Source of the DNA: Diaphorobacter aerolatus
Lineage (GTDB): Bacteria > Pseudomonadota > Gammaproteobacteria > Burkholderiales > Burkholderiaceae_C
NCBI RefSeq assembly: GCF_014489535.1
Contig: NZ_CP060783.1
Coordinates: 1 to 64,000 of the forward strand
Reading direction: 5' to 3'
DNA: 64,000 nucleotides
Below are positions 48,052-58,800 of this stretch, in pieces. The position numbers and the translations under genes are program-made. Position 1 is the stretch's first letter; every line of letters begins with the position of its first letter. Under the pieces are notes generated by a model, which saw only the letters and a list, made by a program, of their open reading frames with translations, made no database searches and was not told the origin of the DNA.

Positions 48052-48525
48052 CTACTTGCCCGCAGTGAACGGGCGACCGCTCAGGCGCGTGCCCGATTTG
48101 ATGCCGCGTTTGTCGAACCAGCCCTGGTTCATTTCCAGCACATAGCGCACCGGCTTGGTGGAGCAGTGCGAAGCCTCCGACAGCGGCTTCATGTCCACCA
48201 GATTCACGATCGTTCCGTCATCGGCCACAAAGGCAGCCGTGAGCGGCAGCAGCGTGTTCTTCATCCAGAAGCATTGTGTGGCGGGCGTGTCGAACACGAA
48301 CAGCATGCCTTCCTGCGCAGGCATTTCCTTGCGGAACATGAGCCCGATCTCGCGCTCGCGTGGCGACATGGCCACCTGGGCGTCGATGATGTACATGCCT
48401 GCCGTGATCGGCGTGCGTTGCAGTGCCAGTTGCGGCTCACCCTGGATTGGCGTGTCGGCCTGAACCTGGAGTGCAGTGGCGGCAAGGCAAAGTACAAGGG
48501 CGAATGGGAGAAGTCGTTTTTTCAT
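48052..48525 (-). CDS. DUF192 family exported protein
   Basis: The 157-residue protein has a cleavable signal peptide (MKKRLLPFALVLCLAATALQ, cleavage after VQA) and then the DUF192 domain with SPREREIGLMFRKEMPAQEG, CFWMKNTLLPLTAAFV and RYVLEMNQGWFDKRGIKSG. DUF192 proteins are small beta proteins of unknown function, usually periplasmic or secreted. The ATG at 48525 is chosen for the signal peptide; one eight codons earlier is possible. Confidence 0.85.
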   Translation of the reverse strand: MKKRLLPFALVLCLAATALQVQADTPIQGEPQLALQRTPITAGMYIIDAQVAMSPREREIGLMFRKEMPAQEGMLFVFDTPATQCFWMKNTLLPLTAAFVADDGTIVNLVDMKPLSEASHCSTKPVRYVLEMNQGWFDKRGIKSGTRLSGRPFTAGK

Positions 48526-48614
48526 CGTCAGCGGACAACTGAATGGCATTGGGTGAACAGGCCCTAGTTTAGGGGATTGCGTTTGGCAATCACGAACGGT
48601 CGGCAAGCAAAGAA

Positions 48615-48649
48615 AATGGCCCGCTCAAGCGGACTTGAAGCGGGCCATT
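48615..48649 (-). terminator. Intrinsic terminator of the His/Lys-rich small gene
   Basis: The arms aatggcccgct and agcgggccatt are perfectly complementary. On the minus strand a TTTTCTTT tract follows. It lies 66 bases after the stop of the small gene. Confidence 0.75.
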
Positions 48650-48714
48650 GTGGCTATGGACGAGTCGCTGCGGCTCGTGGCATGCAGCCGCTCGTCAGAC
48701 AGAACCTGCCAGGA

Positions 48715-48944
48715 TCAGGCCATTGGCTTTTGGTGCTTGCGGCTCTTTTTGGCAACCTTGCTGTGCTTGTGTTTTGGCGTGGCCTTGGCGTGGTGGTTCT
48801 TGCCAGCCTTGTGGGACTTGGCGTGCGGCGCGTCCGGTGTGGCCGATGCCGGGGCACGGATTCGGGAGTTGTGTTTGCGGCGGGTTGCGCAAATGCGCCC
48901 GAAGCGAACATGCCAGCGACCAGAATTGCGAGGAGTTTGTTCAT
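48715..48944 (-). CDS. Small exported His/Lys-rich protein, one frameshift
   Basis: This is a small gene that is easy to miss because it is split. It starts MNKLLAILVAGMFASGAFA, a classical signal peptide. The frame breaks at the G run 48851-48854; one extra base gives a mature region of about 57 residues with APHAKSHKAGKNHHAKAT and KHKHSKVAKKSRKHQKP. That tail is roughly half Lys and His, so binding of metal, nucleic acid or anionic polymer is conceivable. No known family comes to mind. A terminator follows. Confidence 0.6.
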
Positions 48945-49136
48945 ATATGCAATTTCCAACAATGAGTTGCGTCTGCCGGGCACGCACCATGCGTGGAGCA
49001 GACAAGCCTTCAACGCGGCATATGCCGCGTCGTTGACAGGGTAAAGGCATTTGTTTTCTAGCTAGAATCTTTCCGATCAAATACTTGCTTTACCAAACGG
49101 GCAAGCACGCCGCCATTCGATTCAACGGAGACCTTC

Positions 49137-50396
49137 ATGAGCGCATTCCAACATATCAAGGTGCCCGCCGAGGGCCAGCAAATCACGGTCAACGCCGACA
49201 TGACGCTGAGCGTGCCCGACCAGCCCATCATTCCTTTCATCGAGGGCGATGGAACGGGTGCCGACATCACGCCCGTGATGATCAAGGTCGTCGATGCTGC
49301 CGTCGCCAAGGCCTATGGCGGCAAGCGCAAGATCCACTGGATGGAGATCTACGCGGGCGAGAAATCGACCAAGGTCTATGGTCCGGACGTGTGGCTGCCG
49401 GAGGAGACACTCAAGGTCGTGCGCGACTATGTCGTGTCGATCAAGGGACCGCTCACCACGCCCGTCGGCGGCGGCATCCGCTCGCTCAACGTGGCGCTGC
49501 GTCAGGAGCTTGACCTGTATGTCTGCCTGCGCCCCGTGCAGTATTTCAAGGGCGTGCCGTCGCCCGTCAAGGAGCCCGAAAAGGTGAACATGGTGATCTT
49601 CCGCGAGAACTCGGAAGACATCTATGCGGGCATCGAATTCGAGGCCGGTTCCGACAAGGCGAAGAAGCTCATCAAGATTCTGCAGGATGATTTCGGCGTC
49701 AAGAAGATCCGCTTTCCCGAGACCTCGGGCATCGGCGTCAAGCCGGTGTCAAGAGAAGGCACGCAGCGCCTGGTGCGCAAGGCCATCCAGTACGCGATCG
49801 ATCACGACAAGCCCAATGTGACCCTGGTTCACAAGGGCAACATCATGAAATTCACCGAGGGCGGCTTCCGCGACTGGGGCTACGAGCTGGCTGCCAGCGA
49901 ATTCGGAGCCGAGCTGATCGACGGCGGTCCCTGGATGCGCCTGAAGAACCCGAACACCGGCAAGGACATCACCATCAAGGACAGCATTGCCGACGCGTTC
50001 CTGCAGCAGATCCTGTTGCGTCCCGCGGAGTACAGCGTGATCGCAACGCTGAATCTGAACGGCGACTACATCTCCGATGCGCTTGCGGCGCAGGTCGGCG
50101 GCATCGGCATCGCGCCGGGCGCGAACATGTCAGACTCCGTCGCGATGTTTGAAGCCACGCATGGCACGGCACCCAAGTACGCGGGCAAGGACTATGTGAA
50201 CCCCGGCTCGGAAATCCTGTCTGCCGAGATGATGCTGCGCCACATGGGCTGGGCGGAGGCCGCTGACCTCGTGATCTCGTCGATGGAAAAGGCAATCCAG
50301 TCGAAGAAGGTGACCTACGATTTCGCGCGCCTGATGGATGGCGCGACACAGGTGAGCTGCTCGGGCTTTGGCAACGTGATGATCGAAAACATGTGA
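49137..50396 (+). CDS. icd: Isocitrate dehydrogenase (NADP+), dimeric type
   Basis: This 419-residue TCA-cycle enzyme is the classical Icd. The segment [20 protein letters not shown] contains the serine that AceK phosphorylates in E. coli. [34 protein letters not shown] and [20 protein letters not shown] are also diagnostic. The length matches the E. coli enzyme (416). It is transcribed towards the tRNA-Asn genes on the opposite strand. A second, unrelated isocitrate dehydrogenase is encoded at 42105. Confidence 0.96.
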   Translation: MSAFQHIKVPAEGQQITVNADMTLSVPDQPIIPFIEGDGTGADITPVMIKVVDAAVAKAYGGKRKIHWMEIYAGEKSTKVYGPDVWLPEETLKVVRDYVVSIKGPLTTPVGGGIRSLNVALRQELDLYVCLRPVQYFKGVPSPVKEPEKVNMVIFRENSEDIYAGIEFEAGSDKAKKLIKILQDDFGVKKIRFPETSGIGVKPVSREGTQRLVRKAIQYAIDHDKPNVTLVHKGNIMKFTEGGFRDWGYELAASEFGAELIDGGPWMRLKNPNTGKDITIKDSIADAFLQQILLRPAEYSVIATLNLNGDYISDALAAQVGGIGIAPGANMSDSVAMFEATHGTAPKYAGKDYVNPGSEILSAEMMLRHMGWAEAADLVISSMEKAIQSKKVTYDFARLMDGATQVSCSGFGNVMIENM

Positions 50397-50491
50397 TTCG
50401 TGGGCGCCGGATGAATGATGAGCCGATCCGGCTTCATCCGGTGCCGAATCCATAGAACTTTCTGCGTCGATCGGCGCAGGCTCGGCACCCA

Positions 50492-50525
50492 CAAAAATCC
50501 GCCCGGAACTCGCGTTCGGGCGGAT
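50492..50525 (-). terminator. Intrinsic terminator of the tRNA-Asn operon
   Basis: Read on the minus strand, the arms atccgcccg and cgggcggat are followed by TTTTT. It lies directly after the last tRNA-Asn copy. Confidence 0.85.
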
Positions 50526-50532
50526 GATGATC

Positions 50533-50608
50533 TGGCTCCTCAACCTGGGCTCGAACCAGGGACCTACGGATTAACAGTCCGGCGCTCTACCAACTGAGCT
50601 ATTGAGGA
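50533..50608 (-). tRNA. tRNA-Asn (GTT), copy 1
   Basis: This cloverleaf has a TCCTCAA/TTGAGGA acceptor stem, anticodon loop TGTTAAT with GTT, T arm GGTTCGAGCC and an encoded CCA. It is identical to the other two copies. It is the last copy in transcription order and precedes the terminator. Confidence 0.97.
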
Positions 50609-50636
50609 ATGTTGGTATGCATTTTTTCTCAAGGCG

Positions 50637-50656
50637 CTTCTGTGCGATTGCAGAAG
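50637..50656 (-). other. Spacer hairpin between tRNA-Asn copies 2 and 1
   Basis: The stem cttctg/cagaag encloses the loop tgcgattg. The same loop occurs in the other spacer with a different stem. Confidence 0.55.
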
Positions 50657-50668
50657 GGGCTTTTGATT

Positions 50669-50744
50669 TGGCTCCTCAACCTGGGCTCGAACCAGGGACC
50701 TACGGATTAACAGTCCGGCGCTCTACCAACTGAGCTATTGAGGA
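50669..50744 (-). tRNA. tRNA-Asn (GTT), copy 2
   Basis: This 76-base sequence is identical to copy 1, including the GTT anticodon and CCA end. It lies 60 bases from copy 1. Confidence 0.97.
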
Positions 50745-50778
50745 ATGATCGATGCGTTGTGGCTCTTGCAGAGCCGGT

Positions 50779-50800
50779 GATCCTGTGCGATTGCAGGATC
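50779..50800 (-). other. Spacer hairpin between tRNA-Asn copies 3 and 2
   Basis: The stem gatcctg/caggatc encloses the loop tgcgattg, the same loop as in the other spacer. Confidence 0.55.
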
Positions 50801-50810
50801 TGAAATTTTT

Positions 50811-50886
50811 TGGCTCCTCAACCTGGGCTCGAACCAGGGACCTACGGATTAACAGTCCGGCGCTCTACCAACTGAGCTATTGAGGA
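50811..50886 (-). tRNA. tRNA-Asn (GTT), copy 3
   Basis: This 76-base sequence is identical to the other copies. It is the first transcribed and has a TATAAT upstream. Confidence 0.97.
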
Positions 50887-50897
50887 ACAAGCCTTAG

Positions 50898-50903
50898 ATT
50901 ATA
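50898..50903 (-). promoter_or_regulatory. Candidate -10 element of the tRNA-Asn operon
   Basis: On the minus strand this reads TATAAT, a perfect -10 hexamer, 12 bases before copy 3. No good -35 hexamer is visible at the usual spacing. Confidence 0.6.
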
Positions 50904-51012
50904 GCTGAAAAACGACGGTAAATTCTCGCTCGAGATCCGGATCGCTCAATTTTCAAAAACCGCAGCAAGCCTGCAGCGGCCGTGTCGTGTCTCGTTTTCT
51001 GGCCCGCGCGGC

Positions 51013-51473
51013 TCAGGCGGGGAGCGGCGGCTCTGGTCGAAACCATAGCCAGATCAGCACGCAGGCCATGCAGGCATTTGCACCGACCTTGACCCAGAAT
51101 GGTGCGTTCGACAGCATCAAGATGCACGCGCACAGCGACATCACGATAGTGGCGCTCCACTTGGTCTTGCGGCTGACGCGCCCGCCGTTGGCCCACTCCT
51201 GGAGCATCGAGCCGAATAGCCGATGATTCCACAGCCATGCGTGCATTCGCGGCGAACTGCGGGCGGCGGCCCAGCCGGCCATCAGGATGAAGACGGTGGT
51301 CGGCAGGCCCGGAACGACGATGCCGATCACACCCATGACGAGGCAGAAGATCGCGAACGCCATCAGCAGCCAGCGCACCACGACCGGGCGCTGCACGTGC
51401 AGGGCGGCGCGTTGCTGGCGGCGGGCGGGAGAGCGTCGGCGACGGGGCGCTGTTCGCTGTTTTCTTCGGGCAT
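51013..51473 (-). CDS. DUF454 (YbaN-like) inner-membrane protein, one frameshift
   Basis: The conserved part begins VVVRWLLMAFAIFCLVMGVI and continues VPGLPTTVFILMAGWAAARS, the DUF454/YbaN signature, with three or four membrane helices. The most likely start is the ATG at 51473 (MPEENSEQRPVADALPPAAS), which needs one missing base at about 51395-51440 to join the conserved frame, for about 153 residues. A GTG just before the first helix is the alternative without a frameshift. The function of the family is unknown. It is divergent from def. Confidence 0.7.
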
Positions 51474-51547
51474 GCGGGGATTGTGCGCGAGTCTGCGCGG
51501 GTTCGCGGCTTGGGCTATCCTGAGACCGAACTATCGCAGCAATGAAC

Positions 51548-52086
51548 ATGAGCATCCAAACCATACTCAAGATGGGTGATCCACGGCTTTTGCGCGTGAC
51601 GCAGCAGGTCACGCACTTCAATACCCCGAGCTGCAACAGCTCATCACCGACCTGCGCGACACCATGAAGGCGGCCAACGGAGCCGGCATTGCCGCGCCCC
51701 AGATCGGTGTGGACCAGCAGGTGGTGATCTTTGGTTCGGGCGACATCAATCCGCGCTACCCGGATCGCCCGCCGGTGCCGCCCACGGTGCTGATCAACCC
51801 GGTGATCACGCCACTGGGCGAGGAGCAGGAAGACGATTGGGAAGGTTGTCTTTCCGTGCCCGGCCTGCGCGGCAAGGTGCCGCGATTTCTGCGCATCCGC
51901 TATCAGGGCTTCGACCCCGAAGGCCGTGTGATCGACCGTGAGGCCGAAGGCTTTCATGCGCGCGTCGTGCAACACGAATGCGATCACCTGTGGGGGATGC
52001 TGTACCCGATGCGCGTGCGCGATTTCACGCAGTTTGGCTATACGGAAATACTGTTCCCCGAAATCGGCGCAGCGGAAGAAGACTGA
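51548..52086 (+). CDS. def: Peptide deformylase, one frameshift
   Basis: Def removes the formyl group from new N-termini. The repaired protein is 179 residues. All three motifs are present: [11 protein letters not shown] (motif 1), WEGCLSVPG (motif 2 with the metal-ligand Cys) and [10 protein letters not shown] (motif 3, HExxH). The frame breaks at the C run 51624-51627; one extra C joins HFNTP to [11 protein letters not shown]. The ATG at 51548 ([17 protein letters not shown]) fits family starts; another lies two codons upstream. The 3' end overlaps convergent glnD by 49 bases. Confidence 0.92.
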
Positions 52087-54731
52087 CCTTCGGCCAGCGC
52101 GCGCAGCAATTCCGTCTCGATCTGGATCTGGCGTGCACCGTGCTGAAGCTCGTTGCCCTGCACCAGGAACGTGTCCTCCACGCGCTCGCCGAGCGTGCTG
52201 ACCTTGGCGAGCTGCAGGCTGAGTTGGTGTTGCGCAAGAATGCGCGCCACGGTGTAGAGCAGACCCGCGCGGTCGCTCGCCGAGATCGTCAGAATCCAGC
52301 GCTGCGCCTTTTCGTCCGGCTTGAGGGAAACGCGTGGCGCGAACGGAAAGCTCTTGACGCGGCGCGAGACACGCCGCCGCGTGGGTTCAGGCAACGGCCC
52401 GGTGGCGCTCAGGGCACGTCCCAAATCGTTTTCGATCAGCGTGATCAGCTCACGGTAGTGGCCCGACAGGGTTTCTGACGGCACCACCTGAAAGGTATCG
52501 AGCGCATAGCCGTTGAGCGCCGTGTGCACGCGCGCATCGAGGATCGAAAAGCCCGCGCGCTCGAAATAGCCGCAGATGCGCGCGAACAGTTCGGGCTGAT
52601 CGGGCGAATAGACCAGCACCTGCAAACCTTCGCCCGCAAGCGACTGGCGCACGCGCACGACCGGCGTGCCCGCACCCACGTGGCGCGAGAGGTGTCGTGT
52701 GTGCCAGGCGATGTCGGCCGCTTCGTGACGCATGAAGTAGCTCACGTCGAGCGTGTCCCAGAGCTTCTTGTGCGACTCGAACGGCTGTGAATTGAGCGCG
52801 AGCTGGATCAGCGCCTCGCGTTTGCGCGCCTCGATGTCGGCCGCCGCGTGGGGCGCGCTCCCGCCAAGAACGCGCAGTGTCGCGCGGTACAGATCTTCGA
52901 GCAGCTTGCCCTTCCAGCCATTCCAAACCTTGGGCGAGGTGCCGCGAATGTCGGCGACGGTCAGCAGATAAAGGGCCGTCAGATAGCGCTCGGAGCCCAC
53001 ACGGTCCGCAAACGCGCGAATCACGTCGGGGTCGGCCAGATCCTGCTTCTGCGCGACCTGGCTCATGGTCAGGTGTTCGCGCACCAGAAAGGTCAGCAAC
53101 GCCGTGTCCTGCCTGTCGATGCCGTGCAGCTTGCAAAAGCGCCGCACCTCGATGGCGCCGAGTTGCGAGTGATCACCGCCGCGACCCTTGCCGATGTCGT
53201 GAAAGAGCGCCGCGACATAGAGAATCCACGGCTTGTCCCAGCCGCCTGCGAGCTGTGAGCAGAACGGGTATTCGTGGGTGTGCTCGGCCATGAAGAAGCG
53301 CCGCACGTTCCGCAGCACCATGAGGATGTGCTGATCGACGGTGTAGACATGGAACAGGTCGTGCTGCATCTGGCCGACGATGCGCCTGAACGGCCACAGA
53401 TAGCGGCCGAGCACCGAGGTCTGGTTCATCAGCCGCATGGCGTGCGTGATGCCTGCGGGCTGCTTGAGGATCTGCATGAAGGTCGCGCGATTCACCGGAT
53501 CGTGGCGGAATTCGCTGTCCATGGTGGAGCGCGAGTCATAGAGCGCGCGCAGCGTCTTGGCCGACAGATCCTTGAGACCGACCGTGGTCTCGTACAGAAG
53601 AAAGGTCTCCAGAATCGCGTGCGGATTCTTCTTGTACAGATCGTCGCTCGCGACCTCGATCAGCCCGGCCTTCTCGAAGAAGCGCTCGTTGATCGGTCGC
53701 AGTTCATGCGAGCTTGGATAAAAGCGCTCCTGAATGTTCAGGTAGAGGATCTGCGTGAGCTGCTGCACCGCCTTGGCCGCCCAGTAGTAGCGGCGCATCA
53801 GCGTTTCGCTCGCGCGCATCGCAAGCCTCTTGCCTTCGGGCGTGGTCGAGCGGTAGCCGAACGCCTCGGCCACGGCAGTCTGCAGATCGAACACCAGCCG
53901 GTCTTCACGGCGCCCGGCGACGGCGTGGAGCTTGGCGCGCACCAGAAACAGCAGTGCCTCGTTGCGCTCGATCTGCTGCACCTCGAATGGCGTGGCGAGG
54001 CCGGTCTCGGCCATCTCCTTCCAGTCGCGGCCAAAGCCCGCCGCGCGCGCGGCCCAGTTGATGAATTGCAGGTCGCGCAGGCCACCCGGCGACTCCTTGC
54101 AGTTGGGCTCGAGCGCGTAGGGCGTGTTCTCGTACTTGTTGTGGCGCTGGCGCATCTCGAACGTCTTGGCGATGAGAAATGCGCGCGGATCCATCTGCGC
54201 GTCGTAGCGCTCCTGAAATTCGGCAAACGCGGTGGCATTGCCGCACAGCAGGCGCGATTCGAGCAGCGAGGTCTGCACCGTGACATCGGCGGCGGATTCG
54301 CGCACGCAATCGCTCACGGTGCGCACGGCGGAGCCGATCTCAAGGCCCGCGTCCCAGCAACTGCCGATGAAGGTCTCGATGGCGGCACGCACGGATTCGG
54401 AGAATTCTGGCGAACCGCCATCGGGCAGCAGCACCAGCACATCCACATCCGAGTGCGGAAAAAGCTGGGCGCGGCCATAGCCACCCACCGCCACCAGCGC
54501 CGCCTCCGACGGGAGCGCCGCACGCAGCCACAGATGCGTGAGCAGATGATCGGTCTGCAGCGACAGCTTGTGCAGCAGCGTATGAATGCCGCGCGTGGAG
54601 GCCGACGGCTTGAGCAGCGTGGCGATGACGGCGGCCTTGCCTGCCTTGTAGCGGTCACGCAGCACCGCCAGATCGTCATCCGGAGAGAGCGCGGCGGCGG
54701 AGGTGCTTGGTGTGGACATGTGAAAAGACAT
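52038..54731 (-). CDS. glnD: Bifunctional uridylyltransferase/uridylyl-removing enzyme GlnD
   Basis: GlnD senses glutamine and modifies the PII protein to control nitrogen metabolism. The 897-residue protein (family about 850-900) has the nucleotidyltransferase motif [20 protein letters not shown], an HD domain with [20 protein letters not shown], and two C-terminal ACT domains ([20 protein letters not shown], then [20 protein letters not shown]). An ATG four codons in (54719) is an alternative start. It lies upstream of map on the opposite side of a short gap. Confidence 0.96.
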   Translation of the reverse strand: MSFHMSTPSTSAAALSPDDDLAVLRDRYKAGKAAVIATLLKPSASTRGIHTLLHKLSLQTDHLLTHLWLRAALPSEAALVAVGGYGRAQLFPHSDVDVLVLLPDGGSPEFSESVRAAIETFIGSCWDAGLEIGSAVRTVSDCVRESAADVTVQTSLLESRLLCGNATAFAEFQERYDAQMDPRAFLIAKTFEMRQRHNKYENTPYALEPNCKESPGGLRDLQFINWAARAAGFGRDWKEMAETGLATPFEVQQIERNEALLFLVRAKLHAVAGRREDRLVFDLQTAVAEAFGYRSTTPEGKRLAMRASETLMRRYYWAAKAVQQLTQILYLNIQERFYPSSHELRPINERFFEKAGLIEVASDDLYKKNPHAILETFLLYETTVGLKDLSAKTLRALYDSRSTMDSEFRHDPVNRATFMQILKQPAGITHAMRLMNQTSVLGRYLWPFRRIVGQMQHDLFHVYTVDQHILMVLRNVRRFFMAEHTHEYPFCSQLAGGWDKPWILYVAALFHDIGKGRGGDHSQLGAIEVRRFCKLHGIDRQDTALLTFLVREHLTMSQVAQKQDLADPDVIRAFADRVGSERYLTALYLLTVADIRGTSPKVWNGWKGKLLEDLYRATLRVLGGSAPHAAADIEARKREALIQLALNSQPFESHKKLWDTLDVSYFMRHEAADIAWHTRHLSRHVGAGTPVVRVRQSLAGEGLQVLVYSPDQPELFARICGYFERAGFSILDARVHTALNGYALDTFQVVPSETLSGHYRELITLIENDLGRALSATGPLPEPTRRRVSRRVKSFPFAPRVSLKPDEKAQRWILTISASDRAGLLYTVARILAQHQLSLQLAKVSTLGERVEDTFLVQGNELQHGARQIQIETELLRALAEGQSSSAAPISGNSISV

Positions 54732-54856
54732 GCGAATGGACTAGCAAGAACTATGCACCACTCGCGCGCGCCTGACGAATCCGGGGCGCGGAGCCCGCGC
54801 TTGCAGTCCTGTCATTCGACCTTCGCCGCCATGCCGAGGACGCTCGGCGAGCGGGT

Positions 54857-55675
54857 TCAGGTGCGCGTCGTGGTGACGAACGGCGGCAGCGCGGGCGAGC
54901 CTTCCGACAGTGTGAGCACGTCGTAACCGGTCTCGGTCACCAGCACCGTGTGCTCCCACTGCGCGGACAGGCTGTGGTCTTTGGTGATGATGGTCCAGCC
55001 ATCCTTGCCAAGCTCCTTGATCTCGCGTTTGCCGAGGTTCAGCATCGGCTCGATGGTGAACGTCATTCCGGTCTCGAGCAACTCGCCCGTGCCGGGGCGG
55101 CCGTAGTGCAGTACCTGGGGCTCTTCGTGAAACTTCTTGCCGATGCCGTGGCCGCAGAACTCACGCACCACGGACAGATGGTTGCCCTCGGCAAAGGTCT
55201 GGATCGCGTGGCCGATGTCACCCAGCCGCGCGCCGGGCTTGACCTGCTGGATACCGAGCCACATCGCATCGAACGTCAGTGCCGACAGGCGCCTGGCGGC
55301 AATCGACACGTCGCCGATCAGATACATGCGGCTGTTGTCGCCGAACCAGCCGTCCTTGGTGATCACGGTGACGTCCACGTTGACGATGTCGCCTTTTTTC
55401 AGCGGCTTGTCGTTCGGAATGCCATGGCAGACCACGTGATTGACCGAGGTGCACAGGTGACCGGGGTAGGGCGGGTAGCCGGGCGGCTGGTAGCCGATGG
55501 TGGCCGACACCGTGCCTTGCTGGTCCATGCATTCCTTGCCGAGGCGATCGATCTCGATCGTGGTGATGCCGGGTTTGATGTGCGGGGCGATGTAGTCCAG
55601 CACTTCGGAAGCAAGGCGGCAGGCGTCGCGCATGCCTGCAATTTCTTCTGCGTTTTTGATGGTGATGCTACTCAT
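54857..55675 (-). CDS. map: Methionine aminopeptidase, type I
   Basis: Map removes the initiator methionine after deformylation. The 272-residue protein begins MSSITIKNAEEIAGMRDACR and contains VNVDVTVITKDGWFGDNSRM (metal-ligand Asp), FCGHGIGKKFHEEPQVLHYG (His) and GMTFTIEPMLNLG (Glu). The start at 55675 matches the family; an ATG 12 codons upstream gives an atypical extension. A gene two steps away, def, acts just before it in the same pathway. Confidence 0.95.
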   Translation of the reverse strand: MSSITIKNAEEIAGMRDACRLASEVLDYIAPHIKPGITTIEIDRLGKECMDQQGTVSATIGYQPPGYPPYPGHLCTSVNHVVCHGIPNDKPLKKGDIVNVDVTVITKDGWFGDNSRMYLIGDVSIAARRLSALTFDAMWLGIQQVKPGARLGDIGHAIQTFAEGNHLSVVREFCGHGIGKKFHEEPQVLHYGRPGTGELLETGMTFTIEPMLNLGKREIKELGKDGWTIITKDHSLSAQWEHTVLVTETGYDVLTLSEGSPALPPFVTTTRT

Positions 55676-55874
55676 AAGCGTTGGATTATCCCACTGACGC
55701 TTTTCCTTCACAGCAGGCGGCCCGGGAAGTCTCTGGCCCGGACAGGGAGATGCCGTGGGCGGGTAAAATGCCGGGTTTCACCAATTCGACGTATTTCCAC
55801 CCGGGCCCCATTCAGCGGCCCGGTCGCCGAAATCGTCCTTGCAACGTTTCTCCCAATCTCGACAGGCCGCCACC

Positions 55875-58800
55875 GTGACCTTGCACATCACCCAGTTTGA
55901 CGGCGGGAACGCCATCAGCGCTTTCCGCGTACAGCAACTGCAACCGGCTCTTGAAGCCATTCACCCAGGATCACCGGCATTGCGGCCCGCTTCGTGCATC
56001 TGGTGGCGTCTGAGCAGCCGTTGAGCGATCAGCAGAGGGAGCGCCTTGCCGCATTGCTGACCTATGGCGATCCCTACGAGGGCGAGACGGCCGGTGAAGT
56101 GCTGGTGGTCACGCCGCGTCTGGGAACGATTTCGCCGTGGGCCTCCAAGGCCACCGACATCGCCCGCAATTGCGGCATCGACGTGTATCGCGTCGAGCGC
56201 GTGACCGAATTCCATGTGAGCCTCAAATCCGGCCTGCTGGGCGGCGCCACCGAACTCAAGGCAGGGCAGCGCGAACAGATCGCCGCGCTGCTGCATGACC
56301 GCATGACCGAGTCGGTGCTCGCCACAAGCGCAGAGGCCGGGCAACTGTTTTCCACGCTGCAGGCCCAGCCGATGGAGTTCGTCGACGTGCTTGGCGGTGG
56401 CCGCGCGGCGCTCGAAGCGGCCAACAAACGGTGGGGCCTGGCGCTTGCCGACGATGAAATCGACTACCTCGTCAATGCCTTCCACGGCCTCAAGCGCAAT
56501 CCGACCGACGTCGAACTGATGATGTTCGCGCAGGCCAATTCCGAGCATTGCCGCCACAAGATTTTCAACGCCACGTTCACCATCGATGGCGTCGCGCAGG
56601 ACAAGTCGCTGTTTGGCATGATCCGCAACACCGAGGCGGTCTCGCCGCAGCACACCATCGTGGCCTATGCCGACAACGCGTCGATCATGGAGGGGCACGC
56701 CGTCGAGCGGTTCGTTGCGCAATTCGACGCCGACAGCGCACCGAGCTATACGAAGACGGACGCCGTGAATCAGGTGCTCATGAAGGTGGAAACGCACAAC
56801 CACCCGACCGCGATATCGCCATTCCCCGGCGCATCGACCGGCGCGGGCGGCGAGATTCGCGACGAGGGCGCGACTGGGCGGGGCTCCAAGCCCAAGGCGG
56901 GTCTGACGGGTTTCACGGTCTCCAGGCTCTGGGGCAGCGAAGTCGGCAGGCCGGAACACATCGCAAGCCCGTTGCAGATCATGACCGAGGGCCCGCTGGG
57001 TGGCGCGGCGTTCAACAACGAATTTGGCAGGCCCAACCTGACCGGATATTTCCGCGAGTATGAGCAGCAGGTGGGCGATGTCACGCGTGGCTACCACAAG
57101 CCCATCATGATCGCGGGCGGCGTGGGCGTGATCGACTCCGGGCAGGTCAGGAAGATCGAATTCCCGGCAGGCTCATTGCTGATTCAACTCGGCGGCCCGG
57201 GCATGCGCATCGGCATGGGCGGCGGGGCGGCCAGCTCGATGGCCAGCGGAACCAATGCGGCCGAACTCGACTTCGATTCGGTGCAACGCGGCAACCCCGA
57301 GATCGAGCGCCGTGCGCAGGAGGTCATCAACCACTGCTGGGCGCAGGGCGCAGGCAATCCGATTCTCGCGATTCACGACGTGGGCGCGGGCGGCATCTCC
57401 AACGCGTTTCCCGAACTGACGAATGATGCGGGTCGCGGGGCACGCTTTGATCTGCGCGCGGTGAAACTCGAGGAATCGGGCCTCGCGCCCAAGGAAATCT
57501 GGTCCAACGAAAGCCAGGAACGCTACGTCATGGCGATTGCACCGCAGTCGCTGGCGATGTTCACGGCATTCTGCGAACGCGAGCGCTGCCCGTTCGCGGT
57601 GATCGGCGTGGCGACCGACGAGCGGCAACTGATTCTGGAGGACACGAGCGTTGCGTCGGGCGACCAGAAATTCCCCGTGGACATGCCGATGGACGTGCTG
57701 CTCGGCAAGCCGCCCAAGATGCACCGCGACGTGAAGACCGTCGAGAGAGCGCTCGCGCCCATCGATCTCACCGGTGTGCCGCTCGAGAAGGCCGTGATCG
57801 AGGTGCTCGCGCATCCGACCGTGGCGTCCAAGCGCTTTCTGATCACCATTGGCGACCGCACCGTCGGCGGCCTCACGCATCGCGACCAGATGGTCGGCCC
57901 GTGGCAGGTTCCCGTGGCCGATGTGGCCGTGACGCTCGCCGATTTCAAGGGCTTCAAGGGCGAGGCGATGGCCATGGGCGAGCGCACACCGCTTGCCGCG
58001 ATCAACGCGCCCGCGTCGGGCCGCATGGCGGTCGCCGAGGCCATCACCAACATGCTGGCCGCGCCCATCGAACTCCCGCGCGTGAAACTGTCCGCCAACT
58101 GGATGGCCGCTTGCGGCGAGGCCGGTGAAGATGCGGCGCTCTACGCAACCGTCAAGGCGGTGGGCATGGAGCTGTGTCCCGAACTCAACGTGTCGATTCC
58201 GGTCGGCAAGGATTCGCTGTCGATGCGCACGCAGTGGAGCGACGCGGGTCAGGTCAAAAAGGTTACCTCGCCCGTGAGCCTGATCGTGACCGGCTTCGCG
58301 TCGATTGACGACGTGCGCGGCACGCTCACACCGCAGCTCGATGCCACGGTGGACGACTCCACGCTGGTGCTGATCGACCTCGGTCGCGGCAGGATGCGTA
58401 TGGGTGGCTCGATCCTCGGCCAGGTGCTCGACCAGTCGGGCAACGAAACTCCGGACCTGGACGACGCCAAGGACCTCATCGCCATGGTGAATGCGGTGAA
58501 TGCGCTGCGCGCCAAGGGGTTGATCCTCGCCTACCACGACCGGGGCGACGGCGGCCTGCTGGCGACTGCGGCCGAAATGGCCTTTGCGGGCCATGTGGGT
58601 GTGGCGCTGAACGTGGACATGCTGATCACCGAAGGCGACGGCATTTCCGACAGCCGCATGGACTCGGGTGAAGGCAAAAACTGGGGCGCGCAGATCAGCG
58701 GTCGCCGCGAGGACATGACGCTGCGTGCGCTGTTCAATGAGGAACTCGGCGCGCTGATCCAGATCCACACGAGCGATCGCACCGAGGTGCTGCAGATTCT

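Noticed and set aside
50533-50886. Repeats with regular spacing, at first sight like a CRISPR array
   Set aside because: The repeats are complete tRNA-Asn genes that fold as cloverleaves. The spacers are not unique protospacer-sized segments, and no cas gene is present.
51013-51987. A 324-codon version of the DUF454 gene
   Set aside because: The first two thirds run through the divergent def promoter and antisense to def, with low-complexity Arg/His sequence. Only the last ~120 codons are conserved.
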